A DNA stretch of 64,000 bases from Dactylosporangium sucinum (lineage in GTDB: Bacteria > Actinomycetota > Actinomycetes > Mycobacteriales > Micromonosporaceae), in contig NZ_BMPI01000055.1 of assembly GCF_014647515.1 (NCBI RefSeq), positions 1,627 to 65,626 of the forward strand, read 5' to 3'. Numbering within the stretch: position 1 is the first letter of the stretch; each line of letters starts with the position of its first letter. The notes beneath the pieces were generated by a model. The model was given only the letters and a program-made list of their open reading frames with translations, was not told the DNA's origin and searched no databases. Positions 44,093 to 53,196 of the stretch are shown here, in pieces. The position numbers and the translations under genes are program-made.

Positions 44093-44842
44093 ATGGCCGG
44101 ACGGGTGTCGACGCCTGGCGCGTCGGTGGTGTCGCGTGTGTTCGCCGTGCTCGGCGCGTTCGACGAACGTCACCGTGGCCTCACGCTGTCCGAGCTGTCG
44201 CGGCGGGCCGGTCTGCCCCTGGCCACGACGCATCGGCTCGCGGCCGAACTGGTCGGGCTGGGTGTGCTCGCCCGGCACGAGTCGGGCCGGTACGTGGTGG
44301 GGCGGCGGATCTGGAGCCTCGGGCTGCTCGCTCCGGTGCAGACCGGGCTGCGGGAGCTCGCCTCGCCGTTCCTGCACGACATCTTCGCCGCCACCCGGGC
44401 CACCGTGCACCTCGCCGTGCGGGAGGGGACCGAGGTGCTGTACCTGGAACGGCTGCGGGGCAGCGAGTCGGTGCCGATCGTCAGCCGGGCCGGCGGGCGG
44501 CTGCCGCTGCACAGCACCGGCGTCGGCAAGGTCCTGCTCGCCCACGCACCTGAGCAGGTCAGGTCCGAGGTGCTGGCGTCGCTGCGCCGGATCACGCCGT
44601 ACACCGTTGTGCGTCCCGAGGTGCTCTCGGCGCAGCTGGAGCGGGTCCGGCGCGACGGGTACGCCACGACAGCCGACGAGATGACCCTCGGCGCCAGTTC
44701 GGTGGCCGTGCCGGTGCTGCGGGGCGCCGAGGTGGTGGCGGCCCTGGGCATCGTGGTGCCGGAACTCCGTCGCGACCGGCAGCGCCTCGTCGCCGGCCTG
44801 CGGGTGGCCGCCCAGGGGATCGGCCGCGTGCTCGCCGGCTGA
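44093..44842 (+). CDS. IclR-family regulator of aromatic catabolism (PcaR-like)
   Basis: 249 aa. N-terminal winged HTH (SVVSRVFAVLGAFDE, then LTLSELSRRAGLPLATTHRLA) and a C-terminal effector domain with GGRLPLHSTGVGKVLLA and ADEMTLGASSVAVPV. ATG 44093 has AAGGA 7 nt upstream. It sits between the pca operon and the gentisate/transport operon, with matching palindromes on both sides, so it probably controls both in response to an aromatic acid. Confidence 0.88.
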   Translation: MAGRVSTPGASVVSRVFAVLGAFDERHRGLTLSELSRRAGLPLATTHRLAAELVGLGVLARHESGRYVVGRRIWSLGLLAPVQTGLRELASPFLHDIFAATRATVHLAVREGTEVLYLERLRGSESVPIVSRAGGRLPLHSTGVGKVLLAHAPEQVRSEVLASLRRITPYTVVRPEVLSAQLERVRRDGYATTADEMTLGASSVAVPVLRGAEVVAALGIVVPELRRDRQRLVAGLRVAAQGIGRVLAG

Positions 44843-44912
44843 GGTCGGCCACCGGCGGTTGCCGGTGTTACGGGACGTCGGCTCTTGACACACTCCGGAA
44901 ACGATGGTTGCC

Positions 44913-44940
44913 TTCCGTGCACGGAAGTTCCGTACACGGA
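44913..44940. promoter_or_regulatory. Two adjacent palindromic operators upstream of the gentisate dioxygenase
   Basis: TTCCGTGCACGGAA (44913-44926, perfect) followed after one base by TTCCGTACACGGA (44928-44940). A TTGACA lies at 44884-44889. Likely tandem sites for the IclR regulator encoded just upstream. Confidence 0.65.
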
Positions 44941-44966
44941 CTAATTCGAGAGGCGGGTGGCGACCG

Positions 44967-45989
44967 GTGGAGTCCACCGCACGTGACCAGCGGTTCTACC
45001 AACGGCTGGCCGAGGTTGCCGTGGCGCCGCTGTGGCGGATCCCCGGCACGACCGATCCCGAGCCGGTCGTCGACGAGGTGCCCCACCTGTGGCGCTGGCG
45101 AGAGCTCGCCCCGCTGCTGTTCGAGGCCGCCGAGGTCATGGACCTGGGGGAGGAGGCCGAGCGGCGGGCGCTGAACGCGTACAACCCCAGCCGGAAGTTC
45201 GGCACCACCCACAACCTCGTCGCCGGCTACCAGCTCGTGCTGCCCGGCGAGGAGGCGCCGACCCATCGGCACACGCCGGGCGCCATCCGGTTCATGCTCT
45301 CCGGCAGCGGCCACACGGTCGTGGACGGCGAGCCGGTCCTGATGGAGCCCGGCGACCTGGTCCTCACCCCGAGCCTGACGTGGCACGACCACCGGCACGT
45401 GGGCGACGAGCCGATGATCTGGCTCGACGGGCTGGACGTGCCGTTCGTCAAGGCCATGCGCGCCGGATTCTACGAGGACTACCCTGGTCGGGAGCTGCAG
45501 GCGTTGCTCACGTCCGAGGGCGACTCGGTCCGGCGGTACGGCGCGGGTCTCGCCCCGGCCAACGACCCGTGGGCCAAGCCGTACTCGCCGCTGATGAACT
45601 ACAAGTGGTCCACCGCGTACGAGGCGCTACGGCGGCTCGCCGAGGCGGGCGCGGACCCGCACGAGGCCGTCCGGCTGGAGTACGTCAATCCGGTCACCGG
45701 CGGCCACGTACTCCCGACGATGGCGTGCTACCTGCAGCTCCTCGTGGCCGGAACGGCGACCCGAGGGCTGCGGCACACCTCGAGCACCGTCTTCTGCGTC
45801 GTTCGCGGCTCCGGTCACAGCGTCATCGGTGGCAAGCGGTTCGACTGGGAGACCAACGACTTCTTCGCCGTCCCGTCCTGGACCTGGTACGAGCACGCCG
45901 CCGATCCGGGGGAAGAGGTCGTCCTGTTCTCCATGAGCGACCGGCCGATGTTGGAGCCGTTCGCCTTGTACCGCGAGCAGCGCGCCTGA
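44967..45989 (+). CDS. Gentisate 1,2-dioxygenase
   Basis: About 340 aa bicupin. The first cupin holds the iron site THRHTPGAIRFMLSGSG with its His pair; the second begins LRHTSSTVFCVVRGSGHS. Conserved block NPSRKFGTTHNLVAGYQ precedes. Opens gentisate to maleylpyruvate. GTG 44967 gives the usual family length and follows an AGGCGG ribosome-binding site. First gene of a long plus-strand run; the next gene makes gentisate. Confidence 0.9.
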   Translation: MESTARDQRFYQRLAEVAVAPLWRIPGTTDPEPVVDEVPHLWRWRELAPLLFEAAEVMDLGEEAERRALNAYNPSRKFGTTHNLVAGYQLVLPGEEAPTHRHTPGAIRFMLSGSGHTVVDGEPVLMEPGDLVLTPSLTWHDHRHVGDEPMIWLDGLDVPFVKAMRAGFYEDYPGRELQALLTSEGDSVRRYGAGLAPANDPWAKPYSPLMNYKWSTAYEALRRLAEAGADPHEAVRLEYVNPVTGGHVLPTMACYLQLLVAGTATRGLRHTSSTVFCVVRGSGHSVIGGKRFDWETNDFFAVPSWTWYEHAADPGEEVVLFSMSDRPMLEPFALYREQRA

Positions 45990-46018
45990 TGCCGGCTTTC
46001 ATCGAAGGAGTTTGAGGA

Positions 46019-47251
46019 ATGCACGATCGGATCCTGATCGTCGGTGGCGGTATCGGCGGCGTCGCGACCGCGCTGGCCTGCGCCCGCAAGGGCATCGCCG
46101 TGCGGGTGTTGGAGCGGGCGCCGGTCATCGCCGAGGTCGGCGCGGGGCTGCAGGTCGGCCCCAACGCGTGGCGCGCCTTGACCAGCCTCGGCGTCATCGG
46201 CCGCCTGGAGCGCAGCGCCGTGCTGCCCCGCCGCGCGGTCATGCTCGACGTGACGACCGGCGAGGAGATCACCTCGCTCGACTTCGGTCCCGGGTTCGTC
46301 AGCCGCTACGGCGCCCCGTACGCGGTCATGCACCGCGGTGACCTGCTCACCGCGCTGATCGAGGAGTGCAAGGCCACCGGCCTGGTCACGCTGGAACCGG
46401 CCAAGGAGGTGGTCGACCTGACGCAGACCGCCGCCGCCGCGACCGTCCGTTGCGCGGACGGCTCGACGCACCGGGCCGCGGCCGTCGTCGGCGCCGACGG
46501 GCTGCGCTCGACGGTGCGTCGCTTCCTGCTCGGCGAGGAGGCGCCGCTGGTGTCGCGCTACGTCGTCTACCGCGGCACGATTCCCCGGCCGGCGCACGCC
46601 GAGGACGCCGTCATGCTGTGGGTCGGCGACAAGATCCACTACATCCAGTACCCGGTCCGGGGCGGCCAGGTGCTCAACCAGGTGGCGTCGTTCGCCAGCG
46701 ACCGGGGTGACCCCGGCGCCGACGACTGGGGCACGCCGGAGGAGCTGGCCGAGCGGTTCGCCGGCGTCTGCGAGTACGTCCGGGACGGCATGCGCTCGCT
46801 GGACACGGCGAAGCGGTGGCTGCTGCACGACCGGCGACCGGCCGCGGGCTGGGCACAGGGCCGTGTGGTGCTGCTCGGCGACGCGGCGCACCCGATGCAG
46901 CAGTACCTCGCCCAGGGAGCATGCCAGGCCCTGGAGGACGCGGTCGCGCTCGGGGAGGCCGTGGCCGCGTCACCGGACGACCTGCCCGGCGCGCTGCAGA
47001 AGTTCGAGGCGGTGCGCTATCCGCGTGCGGCCGCGGTCCAGCAGGTCACCCGCTACTTCGGGGAGATCTGCCACCTGGGCGGTGTGCCCGGCACGTTGCG
47101 CAACCACGTCCTCGGCGCGCGGACCGCCACCGACTACGGGCACGTCGACTGGCTCTACCGCGCACACAGCGACGACGCCGTGCCGGCGCTGCCGCAGTTG
47201 CCGGCGCACCTGAATCTCTACCCGCACGAGCTGGCTCGGGAGATCCGATGA
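46019..47251 (+). CDS. FAD-dependent aromatic hydroxylase, 3-hydroxybenzoate 6-hydroxylase type
   Basis: 410 aa class A flavoprotein monooxygenase. FAD-binding GGGIGGVATALACARKG at the N-terminus, second motif VGADGLRSTVRR, and GDAAHPMQQYLAQGACQALED. The adjoining gentisate dioxygenase makes 3-hydroxybenzoate to gentisate the likeliest reaction; salicylate 5- or 1-hydroxylase activity is a weaker alternative. ATG with GAAGGAG upstream. Stop overlaps the next ATG. Confidence 0.87.
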   Translation: MHDRILIVGGGIGGVATALACARKGIAVRVLERAPVIAEVGAGLQVGPNAWRALTSLGVIGRLERSAVLPRRAVMLDVTTGEEITSLDFGPGFVSRYGAPYAVMHRGDLLTALIEECKATGLVTLEPAKEVVDLTQTAAAATVRCADGSTHRAAAVVGADGLRSTVRRFLLGEEAPLVSRYVVYRGTIPRPAHAEDAVMLWVGDKIHYIQYPVRGGQVLNQVASFASDRGDPGADDWGTPEELAERFAGVCEYVRDGMRSLDTAKRWLLHDRRPAAGWAQGRVVLLGDAAHPMQQYLAQGACQALEDAVALGEAVAASPDDLPGALQKFEAVRYPRAAAVQQVTRYFGEICHLGGVPGTLRNHVLGARTATDYGHVDWLYRAHSDDAVPALPQLPAHLNLYPHELAREIR

Positions 47252-47685
47252 AGTACCTCGTCATGCAGGGGCCGAACCTCAACCGCCTCGGCCGGCGCGA
47301 CCCTCGACGGTACGGCCACCACACGCTCGCCGACATCGAGGCCGACGTCGACGCGGTCGCGCAGGAGCTCGGCGTCACCGTCGAGCACTTCCAGTCCAAC
47401 CACGAGGGGTTCCTGGTCGACTGGCTGCAGGAGCGGCAGGACGACCTCGACGGCGGGGTGATCGTGAACCCGGGCGCCCTGTGCCTCTACGGCTGGTCGC
47501 TGCGCAAGGCGTTGTGCGACACCGAGCTGCCCGTCGCCGTCGTGCACATCTCGCAGCTCCACGCGTACGAGCCGGTGCCCAAGCTCGACATCTTCGCCGA
47601 CATGGCCGCCGTCTACATCGCGGGCGCCGGCTGGAAGGGCTACAGGTACGCCCTCGAAGCCCTGCACGCCAAGTCACGGCCGTGA
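47248..47685 (+). CDS. Type II 3-dehydroquinate dehydratase homologue with altered active site
   Basis: 145 aa, full length for AroQ. The fold markers are present: MQGPNLNRLGRRDP, the catalytic-type Tyr in RRYGHHTL, FQSNHEGFLVDW and the His of VVHISQLH. However the usual THTS loop (second active-site His) is replaced by CLYGWS, the EVHISN glutamate and asparagine are Val and Gln, and the following substrate-binding Arg residues are Tyr/Pro. It may act on another substrate, or feed quinate into the protocatechuate route. Overlaps the hydroxylase stop by 4 nt. Confidence 0.8.
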   Translation: MKYLVMQGPNLNRLGRRDPRRYGHHTLADIEADVDAVAQELGVTVEHFQSNHEGFLVDWLQERQDDLDGGVIVNPGALCLYGWSLRKALCDTELPVAVVHISQLHAYEPVPKLDIFADMAAVYIAGAGWKGYRYALEALHAKSRP

Positions 47686-47709
47686 CACCGATCCCGAGGT
47701 GACCCGACG

Positions 47710-49527
47710 ATGCCATCCCTGCTCCGGCTGCGCGGCACCGCCGGCACAGCCTCCCTGCTTGCGTTCGTAGGCCTGCTCTACGTGCTGCCGATCATCATGA
47801 TCGTGTACGGCGCGTTCCGCACCGCCGCTCCCGGGCTGCCCGGCGAGTGGAGCATGGACGGGTTCCTCGAAGCGTTCTCCGACGCGCGCACCTATTCGAC
47901 ACTCGGCAATTCGCTGTGGCTGGCCATGGCCACCGGCATCGGCGCGACGTCGCTCGCGGTGGTGTTCGCGTGGATCGTGTCGCGCACCAACGCCGGCCTG
48001 CGCCGGATGGTGACGCCGCTGATGGTGGTCGTGCTCGCCATGCCGCCGCTGTTCTTCTCCCTGAGCTGGAACCTGCTCGGGACGCCGAAGTTCGGGCTGA
48101 TCAACCAACTCCTCGGCGCGATCGGCCTGCCGGACACGCTGCTGTCGGTCGGCGGCCGGTGGGGCACCTGGTTCGTGCTCTGCCTGAAGATCTGCGGACT
48201 CGGCTACTTCATCCTCATCGGGCCGTTCCTGGCGATGGACCGCCGGCTGGAGGAGGCGTCCCTGGTCGCCGGCGGCAGCCGGCTGGCCACCTTCGTGCGG
48301 ATCAACGTGCCGATGATGGCTCCGGCCGTGCTCGGCGCGTTCATCATCAACTTCATCATCGGCCTGATCGCGTTCGACGTGCCGCTCATCATCGGCAAGC
48401 CGAGCGGGTTCCAGGTCCTTGCCACGCAGATCTACGCGTTCGTTACCAACGACACCCCACCCGACTACGCGGCGGCGAGCGCACTGGCGATGGTCTTCAT
48501 CCTCGCCGTCGTCGTCCTCGTGGCCATCAAGTGGCGGCTGCTCGACCGGCGGCAGTTCACCACGCTGTCCGGCAAGGGGGCCCGCCCCGAGCCGTGGGAC
48601 ATCGGGAGGTGGCGGTGGCTGTGCAACAGTTTCGTCCTGGCGTACGCCGTCCTGGCTGTGGCGCTGCCCACCGTGCAGATCGTCCTCGGATCGCTCCAGC
48701 CGCTGTTCGGTGTACAGCGGGGGTACTCGCTGGACAACTACCGCGCGCTGCTCGCGGACCCGACGGTGGCACCCGCCCTGTGGAACACCGCGCAGCTCGC
48801 GTTCTTCGGCGGCCTGCTGGCGGTGGCGATCTCGCTGCTGCTCGGCATCGTGGGCCGGCACGCCTCGGTGGGCCTGCGCCGCACGCTGGAGCTGGCGACC
48901 TGGCTGCCGTGGGCGGCGCACGGCATCATCCTGGGCCTCGCGCTGGTGTGGGCCTTCCTCACGGTGCCGTTCCTGAAACCGCTGTTCGGCACGGTCTGGA
49001 TCGTGCTCCTCGGCCTGGTCATCGCCTCGACCCCGCTGGCCAGCCGCACCACCGACGCGGCACTGGCCCAGGTCGGCCGGGAACTGGAGGAGTCGGCCCG
49101 GGTGTCGGGCGCGTCCGCGCTGCGCACCGCGGTCGGCATCGTGACCCGGCTCATCCTGCCGGCCTGCGTCGCGGCCTGGGTGATCACGGCGATCCAGATC
49201 GCCGGCAACCTCGAGGTGCCGGTCCTGCTGTCGCTGCCCACCAACGAGACCGTCGCGGTGATGGTCTACCAGCTCAACACGCGGGGCGAGACGGTACAGG
49301 CAGCGGCACTGTTCTGCCTCGTCCTCGGCGCCGCCGCGCTCGGCGCGCTGCTGCTGGCGGTCGGCTCGGGCCTGCGGCGGCTGCTGCGCCGCCGCCGGCT
49401 CGCGCCGCCCCCGCCGATCGTCGCGGAGTCCCTCCCCGCCGCGGCGCGCCGTCCCGCGCCGGGATTCGTGGCCGCCGCCCGAGCCAACTCCAAGAGCCGC
49501 ACCGACCTCCTGTTGGGAGATGAGTAG
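47710..49527 (+). CDS. ABC importer permease, two fused membrane domains
   Basis: 605 aa with two BPD_transp_1 domains in tandem (about 1-290 and 300-570), as in ferric-iron and related Fbp-type importers. EAA-like loops occur at EEASLVAGGSRLATFVRINVP (shortened) and EESARVSGASALRTAVG. Ends in a basic cytoplasmic tail. Forms the importer with the next two genes. The operon suggests an aromatic or organic acid substrate rather than iron, but that is inference. Confidence 0.88.
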   Translation: MPSLLRLRGTAGTASLLAFVGLLYVLPIIMIVYGAFRTAAPGLPGEWSMDGFLEAFSDARTYSTLGNSLWLAMATGIGATSLAVVFAWIVSRTNAGLRRMVTPLMVVVLAMPPLFFSLSWNLLGTPKFGLINQLLGAIGLPDTLLSVGGRWGTWFVLCLKICGLGYFILIGPFLAMDRRLEEASLVAGGSRLATFVRINVPMMAPAVLGAFIINFIIGLIAFDVPLIIGKPSGFQVLATQIYAFVTNDTPPDYAAASALAMVFILAVVVLVAIKWRLLDRRQFTTLSGKGARPEPWDIGRWRWLCNSFVLAYAVLAVALPTVQIVLGSLQPLFGVQRGYSLDNYRALLADPTVAPALWNTAQLAFFGGLLAVAISLLLGIVGRHASVGLRRTLELATWLPWAAHGIILGLALVWAFLTVPFLKPLFGTVWIVLLGLVIASTPLASRTTDAALAQVGRELEESARVSGASALRTAVGIVTRLILPACVAAWVITAIQIAGNLEVPVLLSLPTNETVAVMVYQLNTRGETVQAAALFCLVLGAAALGALLLAVGSGLRRLLRRRRLAPPPPIVAESLPAAARRPAPGFVAAARANSKSRTDLLLGDE

Positions 49528-49529
49528 CC

Positions 49530-50660
49530 ATGGCCGCTGTCACCATTCGCGGTCTGACCAAGCGATACGGCGACGTCACCGTTGTCGACGAGTTGGACCT
49601 GGACGTCGCCGAGGGCGAGTTCCTGACACTGCTGGGGCCGAGCGGCTGCGGCAAGACCACCACACTGCGCTGCGTGGCCGGCCTTGAACGGCCGGACGGG
49701 GGAGAGATCCGCATCGGCGGCCGGGTGATCGTCTCGTCCGCCGGGGGCCAGTTCGTGCCGCCCGAGAAGCGCGACGCCGGCATGGTGTTCCAGAGCTACG
49801 CCCTGTGGCCCCACATGACCGTCCACAACAACGTGGCCTATCCGCTGCGGATGCGCCGCCGTTCCAAGGCGGAGATTCCCGGACTGGTCCGAGCGGCGCT
49901 CGCCATGGTCGGCCTCGACCACCTTGCCGGCCGGTCGGTCAGCGCGCTCTCCGGAGGGCAGCAGCAGCGGGTCGCGCTCGCCCGTGCGCTCGTGGCCCAG
50001 CCTTCGCTGCTGCTGTTCGACGAACCACTGTCCAATCTGGACGCGAAGCTGCGCACGACGATGCGTACGGAGCTGCACGCCCTGCACAAGCGGGTCGGCA
50101 CGACATCGATCTACGTGACGCACGACCAGATCGAGGCGCTGACGCTCAGCGACCGCATCGTCGTCATGCACGAAGGCAAGATTCATCAGGTCGGCACGCC
50201 CGAGGAGATCTACACCCACCCGGCGGACCGGTTCGTCGCCGACTTCATCGGGTTCGAGAACTTCCTGACCGCGACCGTCGTCGACACGAGCGGCGCCGCC
50301 GCCGTCGTCCAGGCCGACGGGTTCCCGAGCGTGCTCGTCGCGCGCGGCGGGTCCGCCGCACACCGTGCAGGGGACCGCGTCACCCTGACCGTACGCGCCA
50401 ACACGATCACCCTGCTGGCGCCGGCCGACGGACCGGCCCACGCCATCCCGGCCGAGGTCACCGCCGTCGCCTACCTGGGTGACCAGGTGGAGTACCTGCT
50501 GGCCGTGGGCCCACACGCGCTGAAGGTCCGGATGGCGACGCCCACCGGACAGGCCCTGCCCCGATGGAAGGAAGGCGACCGGGTGGTCGCGGTCATCCAG
50601 CAGGAAGCACTGCTCGTCGTGGGATCCCCCGCCCCCGCCCCCAGCCCGCAGCGTTCCTGA
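49530..50660 (+). CDS. ABC importer ATP-binding subunit
   Basis: 376 aa. Walker A GPSGCGKTT, Q-loop FQSYALWPHM, signature LSGGQQQRVALARAL, Walker B LLLFDEPLSNLDAKL, switch His in YVTHDQ. A C-terminal TOBE-type domain (about 245-360) is present as in FbpC/PotA/UgpC proteins. Begins 3 nt after the permease stop. Confidence 0.92.
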   Translation: MAAVTIRGLTKRYGDVTVVDELDLDVAEGEFLTLLGPSGCGKTTTLRCVAGLERPDGGEIRIGGRVIVSSAGGQFVPPEKRDAGMVFQSYALWPHMTVHNNVAYPLRMRRRSKAEIPGLVRAALAMVGLDHLAGRSVSALSGGQQQRVALARALVAQPSLLLFDEPLSNLDAKLRTTMRTELHALHKRVGTTSIYVTHDQIEALTLSDRIVVMHEGKIHQVGTPEEIYTHPADRFVADFIGFENFLTATVVDTSGAAAVVQADGFPSVLVARGGSAAHRAGDRVTLTVRANTITLLAPADGPAHAIPAEVTAVAYLGDQVEYLLAVGPHALKVRMATPTGQALPRWKEGDRVVAVIQQEALLVVGSPAPAPSPQRS

Positions 50661-50688
50661 ATCACACCCCCGAAGGAGCCCCCAGACC

Positions 50689-51786
50689 ATGAGACTCAGC
50701 AGCCTCACCGCCTGCCTCGCCGCCTCGTTGGCCCTCGCCACCGCAGGCTGCGGCGCCAGCGCCACGCCGGGCGACGCCGCCGGCGACCCCGACGCGCTCG
50801 GCGGCATCGCCGTCCAGCGGCAACTCGACGACCTCTACGCCGACGCGAAGAAGGCAGGGGAGACCCAGGTCGTGGTGTACGGGCCGGGTCAGGAGTTCTA
50901 CGAGCCGGCGTACAGGGTCTTCATGCGGCGCTACCCGGCCATCAAAGTGGTGTCGGAGTCGATCTTCGGCGAGAAGCTGAACACCCGCCTCGATCAGGAG
51001 TTCGCCAGCGGGAAGCACGTCGGATCGGTGCAGACCCATGGCGGGTCGGGCACCGCCGCGGCGGTGAAGGCCGGCCGGTGTGAGGGTTACCAGCCGTTCA
51101 CGGCCGGCTATCTGACGCCGGACCAGGTCGGGCCGGGTAACACCTACCACGCGTTCGTCCACTTCGGAGTCGGTATCGAGTACAACAGCGACAAGCTCAC
51201 GGCCGATCAGGCGCCCAAGGGCTGGCAGGAGCTGGCCGACCCGAAGTGGAAGGGACGCCTCGCCGCGGTCGACCCGGCGATCGTCGGCGCCACGGCACTC
51301 ATGATCTCCAACCTGATGACGGAGCAGAAGCTGGACGAGGCGTGGGTGCGCGGCACGCTCGCCAACAAGCCGCTCATCGTCGACACGGCAGCGCTGGCCG
51401 AGCAGGCGGTCGCCCGCGGCGAACGGGACGTCATGCTCGTCAACAACACCGGGGTGTTCACGACCAGCAAGAAGAAGAACCTGCCGGTGGCGTTCGTGTT
51501 CCCGACGGCCGAGGGCGCCCGCCTCGACACGATGTACGCCTGCCTGCTCAAGGGCGGGCCGAACCCCAACGCGACGAAGCTGTTCACCAACTGGCTGTTC
51601 ACCGCCGAGGCGCAGGCCGAGCTGGCCAAGACCGGCGTGTTCGGCACCCGGCCCGGCACCGCCGCCCCGCCCGGGTTCCCGACCCTCGACGCCATCAAGG
51701 ACAAGATCATTCCGCAGATCCCCGTGGACCAGCAGGGTCCCGAGGCCCAGAAGACGGTCGGCCTGATCAAGCAGATCCAGGGCTGA
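50689..51786 (+). CDS. ABC importer solute-binding lipoprotein
   Basis: 365 aa. Lipoprotein signal ending ATAGCG, then an extracellular solute-binding family 1/iron-type fold (QVVVYGPGQEFYEPAY start; GVGIEYNSDKLTADQAPKGWQE hinge region, shortened). ATG with GAAGGAG upstream. Partner of the permease and ATPase. The ligand cannot be read from sequence; the iron-site Tyr pair typical of FbpA is not evident to me. Confidence 0.88.
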   Translation: MRLSSLTACLAASLALATAGCGASATPGDAAGDPDALGGIAVQRQLDDLYADAKKAGETQVVVYGPGQEFYEPAYRVFMRRYPAIKVVSESIFGEKLNTRLDQEFASGKHVGSVQTHGGSGTAAAVKAGRCEGYQPFTAGYLTPDQVGPGNTYHAFVHFGVGIEYNSDKLTADQAPKGWQELADPKWKGRLAAVDPAIVGATALMISNLMTEQKLDEAWVRGTLANKPLIVDTAALAEQAVARGERDVMLVNNTGVFTTSKKKNLPVAFVFPTAEGARLDTMYACLLKGGPNPNATKLFTNWLFTAEAQAELAKTGVFGTRPGTAAPPGFPTLDAIKDKIIPQIPVDQQGPEAQKTVGLIKQIQG

Positions 51787-51838
51787 GCATGACCCGCGCG
51801 ATCAAGGCCGGTACGGCCGGGATGAGAGAGGAGTAGCG

Positions 51839-52708
51839 GTGCGGTTTGGGGTGTTCGGGGACGACCGGTTGGCTGTGGTTGCCGGGGCGGACGCGGTCGA
51901 CGTCACGGACCTGCTCGAGTTGGGCCCGGTCGGGCCGCAGGGTCCGCTGCAGCGACTGCTGGAGCGACCCTACGAGCCGGGCGAGCTGGCGCCGGAGCGG
52001 CTGGCGGGCCTTCGCCGGTGGCCGATCGCCGATCTGGACTGGCGCGCCCCGCTGCCGCGGCCGGGCAAAATCATCGGGGCGCCCGCGAACTATGTTGAAC
52101 ACGTCGACGAGATGCCCGACGCCCACACCATCCTGGACTGGGGGGTGTTCCTGAAGGCCGGCTCGTCGGTGACCGGCCCGGACACCGACGTCCGGCTGCC
52201 GTATCTGGACAAGCGCACCGACCAGGAGGGCGAGTTGGGGGTCGTGATCGGCCGTACCGCCCGGGACGTCCCGATCGACGATGCCCTCGGCTACGTGTTC
52301 GGCTACACGTGCGTGCTGGACATCACGGTCCGCTCGACCGAGGACAGGTCGACCCGCAAGTCGTTCGACACGTTCACCCCGCTGGGACCGTGGGTCACCA
52401 CCGCCGACGAGGTGGGGGACCCCGCCGATCTGCAGCTGCGCTGCTGGGTCAACGACGAGCTGCGTCAGGACGCGGCGACGAAGAAGATGATATTCGGCGT
52501 GCCGGAGCTGGTCGCCTATGCCAGCTCCGTCATGACGCTGTGGCCCGGCGACGTCATCGCGACCGGCACGCCGGCGGGCGTCGGGCCGCTGCGTCACGGC
52601 GACACGGTCGCCGTCGAGATCGATCGGGTCGGCCGGCTCCAGGTCGGCGTGAGTTCAGTCGGGGCCGTCGCGTACGCGGACCGGCCCGGTCACGGAGGTA
52701 AGCGATGA
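51839..52708 (+). CDS. Fumarylacetoacetate hydrolase-family enzyme (fumaryl/maleylpyruvate hydrolase candidate)
   Basis: 289 aa. FAH fold with metal ligands in the TDQEGELGVVIG block, then GYVFGYTCVLDITVRS and the C-terminal GDVIATGTPAGVGPL. In a gentisate operon this family cleaves fumarylpyruvate (or maleylpyruvate directly) to pyruvate plus fumarate/maleate. No maleylpyruvate isomerase gene is visible in the window. GTG start; the stop overlaps the MarR gene by 4 nt. Confidence 0.88.
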   Translation: MRFGVFGDDRLAVVAGADAVDVTDLLELGPVGPQGPLQRLLERPYEPGELAPERLAGLRRWPIADLDWRAPLPRPGKIIGAPANYVEHVDEMPDAHTILDWGVFLKAGSSVTGPDTDVRLPYLDKRTDQEGELGVVIGRTARDVPIDDALGYVFGYTCVLDITVRSTEDRSTRKSFDTFTPLGPWVTTADEVGDPADLQLRCWVNDELRQDAATKKMIFGVPELVAYASSVMTLWPGDVIATGTPAGVGPLRHGDTVAVEIDRVGRLQVGVSSVGAVAYADRPGHGGKR

Positions 52709-53196
52709 ACACAGTGCCGTCGAACACTCCGCAGGCGGTCGAGACCGACATGTACCGGCAGCCGGGTCACCTCATCCGGCGGGCGCAGCAGGTCCACAAC
52801 TGGCTGTGGACGGCCGACGTGTCGAACGAGGTCACGTCGACGCAGTTCGCCGTGCTCAGCGCGATCGCCTCGACACCGCAGACCGACCAGAACTCGCTGT
52901 CCCGGCAGGTGTCGCTGGACACCTCCACGGTCGGCGACGTGGTCAACCGGCTGCTGGAGCGCGGGTACGTCGTCCGCAGCCGCGACCCTGACGACCGGCG
53001 GCGCAACGTGCTCTCGCTCACCGAGGAGGGCGACCGGCTGCACGCCGTGATCTCGGTCGCGGCGAGCCGGATGACCGACCGGCTCGTCGAGTGCCTCAGC
53101 GAACAGGACCGGGACGACCTGGTCCGGATTCTCCAGACGCTGGTGGAGGCCGGCGAGGCGCTGCGGAACACCGTGGAGGGTGGGGGCCGGCGATGA
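52705..53196 (+). CDS. MarR-family regulator
   Basis: 163 aa. Winged HTH core: TSTQFAVLSAIAS, LSRQVSLDTSTVGDVVNRLLERGYV, then RDPDDRRRNVLSLTEEG. Starts on an ATGA overlap with the hydrolase and ends on an ATGA overlap with the next gene, so it is co-expressed inside the catabolic operon and may sense an aromatic acid or CoA thioester. Confidence 0.9.
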   Translation: MNTVPSNTPQAVETDMYRQPGHLIRRAQQVHNWLWTADVSNEVTSTQFAVLSAIASTPQTDQNSLSRQVSLDTSTVGDVVNRLLERGYVVRSRDPDDRRRNVLSLTEEGDRLHAVISVAASRMTDRLVECLSEQDRDDLVRILQTLVEAGEALRNTVEGGGRR

